A DNA stretch of 64,000 bases from contig NZ_JAVIFU010000005.1 in the NCBI RefSeq assembly GCF_031157315.1, positions 1 to 64,000 of the forward strand, given 5' to 3'. Below, piece after piece: positions 31,144 to 40,640 of this stretch. The position numbers were made by a program, and so were the translations under genes. The notes below the pieces were generated by a model. That model was not told the DNA's origin. It did not search any database and was given only the letters and a program-made list of their open reading frames with translations. The stretch comes from Paenibacillus sp. LHD-38 (GTDB taxonomy: Bacteria; Bacillota; Bacilli; Paenibacillales; Paenibacillaceae). Position 1 is the first letter of the stretch. The number at the start of each line of letters is the position of its first letter.

Positions 31144-32346
31144 TTAAACGACGGGCCGCTTCTCTTCCAGCAGTTCTGCCAAAAGCGAAACTGCCAAATC
31201 GATTTCTTCATCCGTAACTAACAAATTAGGCAATAGGCGAATGACATTCGGTCCTGCCGAAATAACGATCAGTCCGCGCTTCTGCGCTTGGTTCAATATT
31301 TCCGCAATCGGCTCCACGCATTCGATGCCTACGAGCAGACCAAGACCGCGCACTTCTTTTACGAAAGCATTCCCTGCCAGCTTCTCCCGAAGCTGAGAAA
31401 TCAAATACTTCCCCTTTTGCGCAGCACGCTCAGAAAGACCTTCTCCCACAATCGTCTCAAGCGTCGCTTTCACAACGGCTGTCGCGATTGGAGTTCCTCC
31501 GAACGTCGATCCATGACTGCCTGCGGTGAAGCCTTCACGAAGCTTCTCCTTCGCTGCCATAGCGCCGACCGGGAAGCCGCTTCCTAGACCTTTTGCCATG
31601 GTGAAAATATCAGGTTCAATGCCGTAATGCTCATACGCGAACAGCTTGCCCGTACGCCCCATTCCGGTCTGAATCTCATCCACGATAAGCAGAACGCCTT
31701 GCTTCTCGCATAAAGCGACAAGCTCCTTCAAATAGACAGGATCAACCGGATAAATACCGCCCTCCGCTTGAACCATTTCCAGCATAATGGCTGCTGTCTG
31801 GTCCGAAACAGCCGCTTCAAGCGCAGCCAGATCGTTCAATGGGATGGTTTTGAAACCTTCAGGAAGCGGTGCAAAACCTTCCTTCACCTTGGCTTGGCCC
31901 GTTGCCGTAAGCGTTGCAAGGGTCCGGCCATGAAAGGATTGTTCGAAAGTAATGATTTCAAAACGTCCGTTATTCAAAACCTTCTGATTATAACGACGAG
32001 CCAGCTTTATCGCGGCTTCGTTCGCCTCGGCGCCCGAATTGCAGAAAAAAACAGCATCCGCGCAACTGTTATCGGTGATAAGCTTGCCTGCATCCGCCTG
32101 GTTTGGAATATGAAACAAATTAGATACATGCCACAGCTCATCAAGCTGCTTGATTAAAGCTGCTTTGATTTGTTTAGGAGCATGCCCGAGATTCGTAACG
32201 GCAATACCGCTCATGAAATCTAGGTATTTATTTCCTTGGTCATCCCATAGCCAGCTTCCGTCGCCCTTCACCAATGCGATCGGATACCTTGCATAGGTAG
32301 GAAATAATGATTGGTCAACAGCCGAAGCTGTATTTGTCTCACTCAT
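31144..32346 (-). CDS. argD: Acetylornithine aminotransferase ArgD
   Basis: PLP-dependent class III aminotransferase of 400 residues that makes N-acetylornithine. The Schiff-base lysine is in TMAKGLGSGFPVGA. LLIVDEIQTGMGRTG carries the aspartate that contacts PLP, and FCNSGAEANEAAIKLAR the phosphate site. It begins five bases after argB, so translation is probably coupled. Confidence 0.95.
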   Translation of the reverse strand: MSETNTASAVDQSLFPTYARYPIALVKGDGSWLWDDQGNKYLDFMSGIAVTNLGHAPKQIKAALIKQLDELWHVSNLFHIPNQADAGKLITDNSCADAVFFCNSGAEANEAAIKLARRYNQKVLNNGRFEIITFEQSFHGRTLATLTATGQAKVKEGFAPLPEGFKTIPLNDLAALEAAVSDQTAAIMLEMVQAEGGIYPVDPVYLKELVALCEKQGVLLIVDEIQTGMGRTGKLFAYEHYGIEPDIFTMAKGLGSGFPVGAMAAKEKLREGFTAGSHGSTFGGTPIATAVVKATLETIVGEGLSERAAQKGKYLISQLREKLAGNAFVKEVRGLGLLVGIECVEPIAEILNQAQKRGLIVISAGPNVIRLLPNLLVTDEEIDLAVSLLAELLEEKRPVV

Positions 32347-32351
32347 CGACC

Positions 32352-33158
32352 TTACACCTGCCCTTCATTCGTCTGAACAATTCGAGTACCGACGCCGCCC
32401 TCGCGGACAGCCTTGGTCAACACACCCTGAACCTCGCCGCTTACAATGACAACCTCACGCACACGACCTTGTATGCACTGTATCGCTGCGCGCACTTTCG
32501 GAATCATGCCGCCGTAGATTTCACCGCTAACTATCATCTCTTCGATTTCTGCCACGGAAACAACGGGAAGCACTTGCTTCTCTCCATCAACCGTTTTCAA
32601 AATACCCGGAACATCCGTCACGACAATCATACGCTCTACCCCTAGATGAGAAGCGACAGCGCCTGCCGCTGTATCCGCATTGATATTGTAGCGCTGGCCT
32701 TGATCGTCAATCCCGATTGGGGCAATGACTGGAATATAACCCATTCCCATGACGCCCTCTATAATCGCAGCGTTCACGTCTGTGACGTCGCCAACGAAAC
32801 CGATCTCCGCCGCATTCGATACCGGCTGAGCCAGAATGAGCATACCGTCAACGCCTGATAAACCGAGCGCCTTCGCGCCATTGATCTGGATCTTACGTAC
32901 GATTTCTTTATTGATACGTCCCGCAAGCACCATCTCAACTACATCGAGAACAGCATCATTCGTAATACGCAAGCCATTCACGAATCCGGTCTCGATGCCT
33001 AGCTTACCGAGCGTCTCCGATATAGCAGGACCGCCGCCGTGCACGATGACCGGAAGAATACCTGTAAGCTGCAGCTCGCGCAGCTCATCAAAAAAGCTAT
33101 TCGGAAGCGCTGCAAGCGTGCTGCCTCCGCATTTCATAACAAATCGTTGCTCCGTCAC
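32352..33158 (-). CDS. argB: Acetylglutamate kinase ArgB
   Basis: Phosphorylates N-acetylglutamate. The 268 residues carry the amino-acid-kinase glycine loop VMKCGGSTLA and VIVHGGGPAISE. The start is GTG with GGAGGG upstream. In the arginine operon between argJ and argD. Confidence 0.95.
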   Translation of the reverse strand: MTEQRFVMKCGGSTLAALPNSFFDELRELQLTGILPVIVHGGGPAISETLGKLGIETGFVNGLRITNDAVLDVVEMVLAGRINKEIVRKIQINGAKALGLSGVDGMLILAQPVSNAAEIGFVGDVTDVNAAIIEGVMGMGYIPVIAPIGIDDQGQRYNINADTAAGAVASHLGVERMIVVTDVPGILKTVDGEKQVLPVVSVAEIEEMIVSGEIYGGMIPKVRAAIQCIQGRVREVVIVSGEVQGVLTKAVREGGVGTRIVQTNEGQV

Positions 33159-33188
33159 TGAATCATACCCTCCAAGCGTTTACTTTGC

Positions 33189-34430
33189 TTATGTCCGATA
33201 TGCCGCATTGATCCGGACATAATCATAGGTTAAATCGCAGCCCCATGCGGTTGCCTGTCCTTCACCATTATGTAGGTCTACACGAATGACGACCGTATCG
33301 CCTTTTAAATATTCCAAGGCAATCTCTTCATCAAATCCAACTGGACGAGATTGCTCTAACGTTAAAATATCACCCAGACGGATGTCCACCGTCTCTGGAT
33401 TAACCGGCTGGCCTGCCCGGCCTACCGCCGCGATAATACGGCCCCAGTTCGCGTCCGCGCCGAATACGGCGGACTTCACGAGCGACGATCCGATAACCGT
33501 CTTCGCAATCGCTTGGGCAGAATCGTCGCTGATCGCTCCGTTCACCTGCACCTCGACGAGCTTGGTTGCGCCTTCTCCGTCGCGTGCGATAGCTTTCGCC
33601 AGCACCTCGCACACATAACGAATCGCTGCCGCATATGCTGCCCAGCCCTCATGTTCCGGCGTTAGCTCCTTATTGCCTGCAAGTCCGCTCGCCATAGCCA
33701 CGAGCATATCGTTCGTGCTGGTATCGCCGTCAACCGTTATCATATTGAACGTCAAATCAGTCGATTGGCGCAGCAATTGCTGAAGCGCGTCGCTGCCAAT
33801 AGCCGCATCCGTCGTGACAAAACCAAGCATCGTTGCCATATTCGGATGAATCATGCCCGAGCCTTTGGCCGCACCTGCCACGTAAACGCGATTGCCGTCC
33901 AGCTCAAGCTCTACGCATACCATTTTCTGAACCAGATCGGTCGTCAATATCGCTTGGCAAAAATCATCCGCGCCTGCGCGATCGCCACCCAGCTTAGCCG
34001 GAAGACCGTCAATGCCGCTGCGCACTTTGTCCATTTTGAGCAGCTCACCGATTACGCCGGTTGAAGCAACCGCAACATGATCCGCCGACACCCCGATAGA
34101 TTCCGCGAATCGGGACCGCATCTCGTACGCATCCGCTTCGCCTTGCTTGCCTGTGCAAGCATTGGCATTTCCGCTGTTGACAAGCACAGCGCGCAACACG
34201 CCGCCAGAGGCAATGCTCTCACGAGTGACTTGCAGCGGAGCAGCTTGAAACGCATTCGTTGTATACACACCAGCTGCCGAAGCCGGCACCTCGCAAACAA
34301 TTGCGCCAAGATCATGGCGCGTCGTTTTCTTCAGACCGCAGTGCAGTCCGCCTACCGTAAAGCCTTGAGGCGTTGTTATCGAGCCGTCCGCGACGACCGA
34401 GAACAAAGCTGTCGTATTATCCTGTCCCAT
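33189..34430 (-). CDS. argJ: Bifunctional ornithine acetyltransferase / N-acetylglutamate synthase ArgJ
   Basis: Recycles the acetyl group from N-acetylornithine to glutamate, closing the cyclic arginine pathway. The 413-residue precursor should self-cleave before the threonine in VASTGVIGELL, giving alpha and beta chains. Presence of ArgJ explains the lack of argA and argE here. Normal length; second gene of the operon. Confidence 0.95.
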   Translation of the reverse strand: MGQDNTTALFSVVADGSITTPQGFTVGGLHCGLKKTTRHDLGAIVCEVPASAAGVYTTNAFQAAPLQVTRESIASGGVLRAVLVNSGNANACTGKQGEADAYEMRSRFAESIGVSADHVAVASTGVIGELLKMDKVRSGIDGLPAKLGGDRAGADDFCQAILTTDLVQKMVCVELELDGNRVYVAGAAKGSGMIHPNMATMLGFVTTDAAIGSDALQQLLRQSTDLTFNMITVDGDTSTNDMLVAMASGLAGNKELTPEHEGWAAYAAAIRYVCEVLAKAIARDGEGATKLVEVQVNGAISDDSAQAIAKTVIGSSLVKSAVFGADANWGRIIAAVGRAGQPVNPETVDIRLGDILTLEQSRPVGFDEEIALEYLKGDTVVIRVDLHNGEGQATAWGCDLTYDYVRINAAYRT

Positions 34431-34494
34431 CGTAAAATCGTTTCTCCTTCACCTGTATGAATATGGATATGAGATCAAAAGATATAATTTCGCT

Positions 34495-35544
34495 TTAAGG
34501 ATATACGGGAACGAACTGCAAACCAAGCGTCTCGTCCCAGCCCATCATCAGGTTCAAGTTTTGGATCGCTTGACCCGCAGCGCCTTTAACCAGATTGTCG
34601 ATTACCGAAACAATGGTTATACGTCCCGTACGCTCATCGACAGCAAAGCCAATATCGCAATAGTTGGAGCCCCATACTTCCTTCGTAGAAGGCCACTGGC
34701 CTTCCGGGCGAATACGAACAAACTTACGGCCTTCATAGTAGTTGCGATACAGCTCGATAAAATCATTCGTGCTATGCTCACCTTGAACCGAAGCGTACAT
34801 CGTAGTCATAATGCCGCGTGTCATCGGCACGAGATGCGTCGTAAAGGTGGTCACAACGGGCTCATTAGCCGCATCGGATAACACCATTTCAATTTCCGGG
34901 ATATGTTGATGCTTATTTAACTTATAAGCTCTTAAATTCTCATTCAGCTCGGAGTAGTGGGTGCCCAGCGATGCGCCTCGGCCCGCACCAGAAACCCCGG
35001 ATTTAGCATCAATAATAATAGTAGAAGGATCAATCCAGCCCGCTTTGACCGCAGGGATAAGCCCAAGCAGCGTCGCAGTCGGGTAGCAGCCCGGATTCGA
35101 AATAAAGGGAGCATCCAGAACCTGATTCCCGTATATTTCTGCCAGACCGAATACCGCTTGTTTCAAGTATACCTCATCTGCAGCAGGTTTTTTATACCAC
35201 TGCTCGTATAGGCCAGGTGCTTTCAATCGGAAATCCCCAGACAAATCAATGATTTTCAAACCAGCCTCAAGTAATGAAGGAACCAGCTTGGCTGCCACCC
35301 CTGCAGGTGTAGCAAGAAACACGACGTCTGCTTTCGCTTTAATCGCTGCTGGCTCGACATCATCAAGCAGTTCCTCGCGAATGCCCGTTAAATGCGGATA
35401 GCCTTCCGTAATTGACGTCCCCGCGCTGGATGAAGAAATGACCGATGTAACCTCTGCGAGCGGATGGGATGCGAGCAATCGAATGAGCTCTACACCGCCG
35501 TAGCCGGTTGATCCGATAATCGCTATTTTCACCTTTGTGCTCAT
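34495..35544 (-). CDS. argC: N-acetyl-gamma-glutamyl-phosphate reductase ArgC
   Basis: NADPH-dependent reduction step of arginine synthesis. The 349 residues have the dinucleotide motif IGSTGYGGVELIR and the catalytic cysteine in SNPGCYPTA. First gene of argCJBDFGH, preceded by about 160 bases of leader and an operator-promoter at 35695-35731. Confidence 0.96.
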   Translation of the reverse strand: MSTKVKIAIIGSTGYGGVELIRLLASHPLAEVTSVISSSSAGTSITEGYPHLTGIREELLDDVEPAAIKAKADVVFLATPAGVAAKLVPSLLEAGLKIIDLSGDFRLKAPGLYEQWYKKPAADEVYLKQAVFGLAEIYGNQVLDAPFISNPGCYPTATLLGLIPAVKAGWIDPSTIIIDAKSGVSGAGRGASLGTHYSELNENLRAYKLNKHQHIPEIEMVLSDAANEPVVTTFTTHLVPMTRGIMTTMYASVQGEHSTNDFIELYRNYYEGRKFVRIRPEGQWPSTKEVWGSNYCDIGFAVDERTGRITIVSVIDNLVKGAAGQAIQNLNLMMGWDETLGLQFVPVYP

Positions 35545-35612
35545 GTTAATCTCTCCCCGAAACGAAATGCTGCATTCGTAATATGAACGGTGCTGCAGCT
35601 GTATCTATTGCT

Positions 35613-35630
35613 CTTTCCGCATGCGGAAAG
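35613..35630. repeat. Perfect 18-bp palindrome in the argC leader
   Basis: CTTTCCGCATGCGGAAAG, about 70 bases upstream of the argC ATG and downstream of the promoter, so it is transcribed. It has no T-run. It could fold as a hairpin or bind a dimeric protein; its function is unknown. Confidence 0.55.
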
Positions 35631-35694
35631 GTTGTCTTCTTCCTCAACTTATAATTGTACAACATTCGGCAGTTGATGGAAATACGCACATTGC

Positions 35695-35712
35695 TTTGTA
35701 TTATTATACATT
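35695..35712 (-). promoter_or_regulatory. ARG box (AhrC/ArgR operator) over the argC -10
   Basis: The minus strand AATGTATAATAATACAAA matches the Bacillus ARG box CATGAATAAAAATTCAAG at 13 of 18 positions, by eye. It contains a perfect TGTAT-N4-ATACA palindrome and covers the -10 hexamer. A second perfect palindrome, ATTAATATTAAT, at 35716-35727 is centred 18 bases away. Arginine-bound AhrC should block the promoter. Confidence 0.75.
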
Positions 35713-35731
35713 CGAATTAATATTAATACAA
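35703..35731 (-). promoter_or_regulatory. SigA promoter of argCJBDFGH
   Basis: Minus strand TTGTAT (35726-35731), a 17-base spacer and a perfect TATAAT (35703-35708). Confidence 0.8.
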
Positions 35732-35784
35732 CGAACAATTATCAACTATTTAGGCAGTTTAACAGTTTTATTTAATTGAAAACA

Positions 35785-35798
35785 AGAACATTTGTTCT
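35785..35798. promoter_or_regulatory. LexA (SOS)-like palindrome upstream of argC
   Basis: AGAACATTTGTTCT contains the full SOS core GAAC-N4-GTTC but lies 54 bases upstream of the argC -35 box, with no SOS gene beside it. It could be chance or a distal operator. Confidence 0.35.
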
Positions 35799-35846
35799 CT
35801 TTTAACAATATCATACAACCATTAAAAATGATATACAATTGGCCAA

Positions 35847-36731
35847 TTAGCTCTCCAACTTAAATCCCTGCCCCAGCACTTCAGCCGTATTGCTAATAAT
35901 AACAAAAGCTCCCGGATCGATCGTTCGCACAATCTGTTTCAGCTTCGGCACTTCATTCTGTCCCACGACAACCATCAGGACCGTGCGCCCAGCTCCCGTG
36001 TAGCCCCCATGTCCATCAAGCCGCGTTAGGCCCCGGTCCAAATCATTCAATATTGACGCAGAGACCTCCTCTGAACGTTCGCTAATAATAAAAGCCACTT
36101 TAGAGAGCTGCAATCCGCTTTGTACAAAATCAATCGTCTTGCTTGTCACGAACAACCCGATCAATGCGTAAAGCGCAACCTCCGGAGAAATGATAAAGCC
36201 GGCTGCCACGATCACACATCCGTCAAAGCAAACGATGGCTAGGCTCAGCGGAAGCCCTGTATAACGATGTAAAATTTGCGCAGCTAAATCCAAACCTCCG
36301 GTAGAAGCTCCCCCTCGAAAAACAAGCCCAAGGCCTAGACCGACCCCAATGCCTCCGTAAATTGCTGCAAGAAGGGGATTGTCGGTCGGAGATTTGAAAC
36401 CGTCCGTCAATAATACGAACAGCGGCAATATGACGGAGCCAAGCGCCGTTTTCGCCGCGAATCGTTTGCCCAGCAACCATATGCCTGCGATAAACAACGG
36501 TATATTGATTGCCCACTGCGTAAGCGCAGGCGTTATGCCAGCCACTCTCTGCACTAGAATAGACACCCCCGAAACCCCGCCTGAAGCAATCCCATTTGGC
36601 ACCATAAACATATTGAAGCTAATCGCCACAATAACCGAACCAATCAGCAGCTGGACAATGCTCCACGCCGACTGGGCTCTGGGACTTAAGCTGCGTCCTC
36701 CCTTTCTTCGTTTCATCGTGCTCTCTTTCAT
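35847..36731 (-). CDS. YitT family membrane protein (DUF161/DUF2179)
   Basis: About 294 residues with five to six membrane helices, a GGVSGVSILVQR motif near the first helix, GGASTGGLDLAAQI in the middle, and a C-terminal cytosolic DUF2179 domain (SGLQLSKVAFIISERSEEV). Transport function is unproven for the family. The start at 36731 has GCGAGGAG nine bases upstream. The longer frame would translate the prfB terminator and is rejected. Confidence 0.85.
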   Translation of the reverse strand: MKESTMKRRKGGRSLSPRAQSAWSIVQLLIGSVIVAISFNMFMVPNGIASGGVSGVSILVQRVAGITPALTQWAINIPLFIAGIWLLGKRFAAKTALGSVILPLFVLLTDGFKSPTDNPLLAAIYGGIGVGLGLGLVFRGGASTGGLDLAAQILHRYTGLPLSLAIVCFDGCVIVAAGFIISPEVALYALIGLFVTSKTIDFVQSGLQLSKVAFIISERSEEVSASILNDLDRGLTRLDGHGGYTGAGRTVLMVVVGQNEVPKLKQIVRTIDPGAFVIISNTAEVLGQGFKLES

Positions 36732-36762
36732 GCCTTTTATCTCCTCGCAAGCTGATTTTCGC

Positions 36763-36803
36763 AAAAAGAAGAGCTCCACACGCATACCGTGTCGGAACTC
36801 TTC
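36763..36803 (-). terminator. Intrinsic terminator of prfB
   Basis: Minus strand stem GAAGAGTTCCGACACG / CGTGTGGAGCTCTTC around a GTATG loop, then TTTTTG, shortly after the prfB stop. Confidence 0.88.
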
Positions 36804-36818
36804 CCCAAAGCTGTTTAT

Positions 36819-37926
36819 TTAATCATGACGAATCTGATGACGCAAATAACCGTCAATAAAAGCATCGATATCGCCATCCATAACTGCGCCTACATTTCCC
36901 GTCTCCACCGAAGTACGGTGATCCTTCACCATGCTGTACGGGTGGAATACATAAGAACGAATTTGGCTGCCCCATGCAATCTCGGACTGCTCGCCGCGAA
37001 TTTCAGCGAGATGCTTGATTTGCTCTTCTATTTTCCGTTCATACAGCTTAGAACGAAGCATCTTCATCGCTCGCTCCCGGTTCTGAATTTGTGAACGTTC
37101 CTGTTGACAGGCTACCACAATCCCTGAAGGAATATGCGTGATCCGGATCGCCGACTCAGTCTTATTGACGTGCTGGCCGCCCGCACCGCTTGCACGGTAC
37201 GTGTCCACCTTCAGGTCCTCAGTACGAATATCAATCTCGATGCTGTCATCGATTTCGGGAACGACATCACAAGAAGCAAACGACGTATGACGACGGCCCG
37301 CGGAATCAAATGGAGAAATACGGACAAGCCTGTGTACGCCCTTCTCGGCCTTTAGATAACCATAAGCGTTAAAGCCTTTTACCAAAATCGTAACGCTTTT
37401 AATACCAGCCTCATCGCCGGGCAAGTAATCAAGAAGCTCTACCTTGAAGCCGCTCTTCTCCGCCCAGCGCGTATACATCCTGTAAAGCATGAGTCCCCAG
37501 TCCTGCGACTCCGTACCGCCTGCTCCAGGATGCAGCTCAAGAATCGCATTGAGCTTATCGTAAGGCTGATTGAGCAGCAGCTGAAGCTCAAAATCGCTCA
37601 CTTTGCGCATAAGCTTCTGGGTGCCGTTTACAACGTCTGCTGCAAGTGACTCGTCGCTTTCCTCTTCGGCCAGCTCCAACATCATCTGAAGGTCTTCCTG
37701 CTCGCTATTTAGCCCATCGTAATGATCAACGACCGACTTCACCGCATTCATCTCGGAAATAACGCTTTGCGCCTTTTCATTATCATCCCAGAAATCCGGC
37801 ATCGTCATTTTCTCTTCGAAATTGGCAATGATCTCCTGCTTAAGATCTAAGTCAAAGAGACCCCCTGAGTTCTTGGAGACGCTTGGCCATTTCACGCAGG
37901 TCTTGTTTAACCGTTATGTCTATCAT
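36819..37926 (-). CDS. prfB: Peptide chain release factor 2 with programmed +1 frameshift
   Basis: Recognises UGA and UAA. Translation begins at ATG 37926 after GAGGTG and reads 24 codons ([12 protein letters not shown]...). It meets UGA at 37852-37854 in the slippery string CTT TGA C, preceded by the Shine-Dalgarno-like AGGGGG. A +1 shift continues as DLDLKQE to the stop at 36819, giving 368 residues. The SPF tripeptide that reads stop codons ([10 protein letters not shown]) and the catalytic GGQ loop ([10 protein letters not shown]) are present. Downstream of secA by 67 bases. Confidence 0.96.
37851..37871 (-). promoter_or_regulatory. RF2 autoregulatory frameshift site
   Basis: The minus strand has AGGGGG, TCT, then CTT TGA C. 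When RF2 is scarce, slow termination at UGA lets the ribosome slip +1 on CUU, helped by the internal Shine-Dalgarno-like element. The in-frame UGA is codon 25. Confidence 0.95.
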
Positions 37927-37993
37927 AGCTTCCGCTTCACCTCAAAATAATTGTTCATTCTCTATTCTATGCCAGGCACTCGATGGCTGTTCC

Positions 37994-40501
37994 TTACTTG
38001 CCGTGACAAAGCTTATACTTCTTGCCGCTTCCGCAAGGACAAACATCATTGCGGCCTACGCGTTCCTCACGTTTAGCCGGACGTTTCTCGATCGCTTCCC
38101 CGCCGCCGCTAGTCGTCGTCGTTTGGCCTTGAGCTACCTCTTGACGTTCAAGGTTGCTTTCCACACGCGCCTTCATGATATATCTAGCGACTTCCTCTTG
38201 AATGCTCTCGATCATTTCCTTGAACATCTCGAAGCCTTCGAATTGATATTCGCGAAGCGGATCCGTACCGCCATATGCACGCAAATGGATACCTTGACGA
38301 AGCTGGTCCATCGCATCGATGTGATCCATCCATTTGCTGTCTACTGCACGCAGCACGACAACTTTCTCGAATTCACGCATCGTTTCAGGTCCAAGCTCTT
38401 CCTCGCGCTCATCGTAAGAAGCAACGACCTCTTCATAAATATAGTCGATAATCTCCTCTTTCTCTTTGCCCCAAATTTCTTCCTTCGACAAAGATCCTTC
38501 CTGAAGGAAGGTAGCGTGCGCGTAATCCACAATGGCCTGAAGATCCCAATCCTCTGGAATATCTTCTGCGCAGTGTGCTTCAACAATACGGTCGATAACA
38601 GGTTTGATCATATCCATTACTTCCTGGCGGATGTTCTCCGATCCAAGAATGTCACGGCGCTGCTTATAAATAACCTCACGTTGTTGGTTCATTACATCAT
38701 CGTATTGCAAGACGACCTTCCGGATGTCGAAGTTATTGCCCTCAACACGCTTCTGTGCCGACTCAATTGCTCTCGAAATCATGCGGCTTTCAATCGGCTG
38801 ATCCTCATCGAGTCCCAGCTTATCCATCATGCCCATAATATTCTCCGAACCGAAGCGGCGCATCAGTTCATCTTCAAGCGACAAGTAAAACTGCGAAGAA
38901 CCCGGATCGCCTTGACGTCCCGCACGACCGCGCAGCTGATTATCGATACGACGGCTTTCATGACGCTCTGTACCGATAATATGCAAGCCGCCAAGATCAG
39001 CAACGGATTCGCCCAGCAAAATATCCGTACCACGACCAGCCATGTTCGTTGCAATCGTAACGGAGCCGGCTTGTCCCGCGCGTGAAATGATTTCCGCTTC
39101 CTCCGCATGGAACTTCGCATTGAGCACCTTATGCGTCACGCCTCGGCGTTTCAGCATATCCGACAGCTTCTCAGAGTTCTCAATGGAAATCGTACCTACC
39201 AGTACCGGTTGGTTTTTGCTGTGACGCTCGACGATCTCTTCTACGACCGCTTTGAATTTGCCATTCTCGGATTTATAGACAACGTCCGCAATATCTTTAC
39301 GGATCATAGAACGGTTTGTAGGCACTTGAATAACGTCAAGACCATATATACGCTTGAACTCTTCTTCCTCTGTTTTCGCCGTACCCGTCATACCTGCAAG
39401 CTTGCGATACATACGGAAATAGTTCTGGAAGGTAATCGTCGCAAGCGTCATGCTCTCGTTCTGAACCTTCAGCTGCTCTTTCGCTTCAATCGCTTGGTGC
39501 AAGCCATCGCTGTAACGGCGTCCAGACATCAGACGGCCCGTGAACTCATCGACAATGACAACCTCTTCTTCTTCCACGACATAATCAACATCGCGCTTCA
39601 TAATAAAGTTAGCTTTCAGCGCTTGTTGAATGTGGTGGTTCAGCGTTACGTTCGCATGGTCGAATAGGTTCTCGATTTGGAAAGCCTTCTCTGTTTTCTC
39701 AACGCCTGATTCCGTCAGCATAACGCTGCGCAGCTTAATATCAATCGTGAAGTCCTCTTCAGGTTTCAAACGGCTAATAAAGCGGTCTGCGGCAAAATAA
39801 AGCTCTGTCGATTTCGCAGCTTGTCCCGAAATAATAAGCGGCGTCCGCGCTTCATCGACTAAAATGGAATCCACTTCATCGATAATGGCAAAATAAAGCG
39901 GGCGCTGAACCATTTGTTCCTTGTAAAGAACCATGTTGTCGCGCAAATAATCGAATCCAAATTCATTGTTCGTTCCGTAAGTTATGTCACAAGCATAAGC
40001 CTCTTGCTTCTCATCATGCGACAAGCCGTGCAGGTTACAGCCGACTGTCATGCCTAGAAAGCCATACAGCTCACCCATAAGCTCGCTATCACGCTGAGCC
40101 AGGTAGTTATTGACCGTAATTACGTGAACGCCTTTGCCCAGCAAAGCATTCAAATAAACCGGGAGCGTCGCAACAAGCGTCTTACCTTCACCTGTTCTCA
40201 TCTCCGCGATCTTGCCTTCGTGCAGAACCATACCGCCGAGCAGCTGCACATCAAAGTGACGCATGCCAAGCGTACGCTTGGAAGCCTCTCTCACCGTTGC
40301 AAAAGCTTCCGGCAAAATTTTGTCTAGCGTTTCGCCTTTTTCAATTCTCGCTCTGAATTCCTCAGTCTTCGCGCGCAGCGCTTCATCGGATAAAGACGTA
40401 AACTTTGACTCTATCGCATTTATTTCATCTACCGTCCGCTGGAGCCGTTTTACCTCGCGCTCGTTATGGTCACCAAATATCTTCTTCACTAATCCGAGCA
40501 T
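37994..40501 (-). CDS. secA: Preprotein translocase ATPase SecA
   Basis: Motor of the Sec export pathway. The 835 residues carry Walker [12 protein letters not shown] near 100-110, the DEAD-like [14 protein letters not shown] region, helicase motifs ([19 protein letters not shown]) and the C-terminal zinc motif [12 protein letters not shown], which binds SecB or phospholipid. It is transcribed from its own promoter at 40539-40567 and followed by prfB, as in Bacillus. Confidence 0.98.
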   Translation of the reverse strand: MLGLVKKIFGDHNEREVKRLQRTVDEINAIESKFTSLSDEALRAKTEEFRARIEKGETLDKILPEAFATVREASKRTLGMRHFDVQLLGGMVLHEGKIAEMRTGEGKTLVATLPVYLNALLGKGVHVITVNNYLAQRDSELMGELYGFLGMTVGCNLHGLSHDEKQEAYACDITYGTNNEFGFDYLRDNMVLYKEQMVQRPLYFAIIDEVDSILVDEARTPLIISGQAAKSTELYFAADRFISRLKPEEDFTIDIKLRSVMLTESGVEKTEKAFQIENLFDHANVTLNHHIQQALKANFIMKRDVDYVVEEEEVVIVDEFTGRLMSGRRYSDGLHQAIEAKEQLKVQNESMTLATITFQNYFRMYRKLAGMTGTAKTEEEEFKRIYGLDVIQVPTNRSMIRKDIADVVYKSENGKFKAVVEEIVERHSKNQPVLVGTISIENSEKLSDMLKRRGVTHKVLNAKFHAEEAEIISRAGQAGSVTIATNMAGRGTDILLGESVADLGGLHIIGTERHESRRIDNQLRGRAGRQGDPGSSQFYLSLEDELMRRFGSENIMGMMDKLGLDEDQPIESRMISRAIESAQKRVEGNNFDIRKVVLQYDDVMNQQREVIYKQRRDILGSENIRQEVMDMIKPVIDRIVEAHCAEDIPEDWDLQAIVDYAHATFLQEGSLSKEEIWGKEKEEIIDYIYEEVVASYDEREEELGPETMREFEKVVVLRAVDSKWMDHIDAMDQLRQGIHLRAYGGTDPLREYQFEGFEMFKEMIESIQEEVARYIMKARVESNLERQEVAQGQTTTTSGGGEAIEKRPAKREERVGRNDVCPCGSGKKYKLCHGK

Positions 40502-40538
40502 GGAATTCCCCTTTCGTAATGACGCCTCTTTGCATTAA

Positions 40539-40567
40539 ATTGTATCAGTTTGTCGACACCGCCGCAA
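40539..40567 (-). promoter_or_regulatory. SigA promoter of secA-prfB
   Basis: Minus strand TTGCGG (40562-40567), a 17-base spacer and TACAAT (40539-40544), about 40 bases upstream of the secA ATG. Confidence 0.65.
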
Positions 40568-40580
40568 CGAGGATGCATCT

Positions 40581-40616
40581 AAAAGAAAAAGCCTTTCTCC
40601 ATATTGGAGAAAAGGC
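40581..40616 (-). terminator. Intrinsic terminator of hpf
   Basis: Minus strand stem GCCTTTTCTCC / GGAGAAAGGC around AATAT, followed by TTTTTCTTTT. Confidence 0.9.
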
Positions 40617-40640
40617 CCTTTGATTTAAGTATAATGACAG

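Larger units (their letters stand above)
35545..35846. other. Regulatory intergenic region upstream of argC
   Basis: 302 AT-rich bases. From argC outward they hold an 18-bp perfect palindrome (35613-35630), the argC promoter with two overlapping palindromes (35695-35731), and a LexA-like palindrome (35785-35798). No gene is apparent. Confidence 0.7.

Noticed and set aside
36732-36785. Longer N terminus of the YitT family protein
   Set aside because: Those codons lie in the prfB terminator and its flank; a good ribosome site serves the later ATG.
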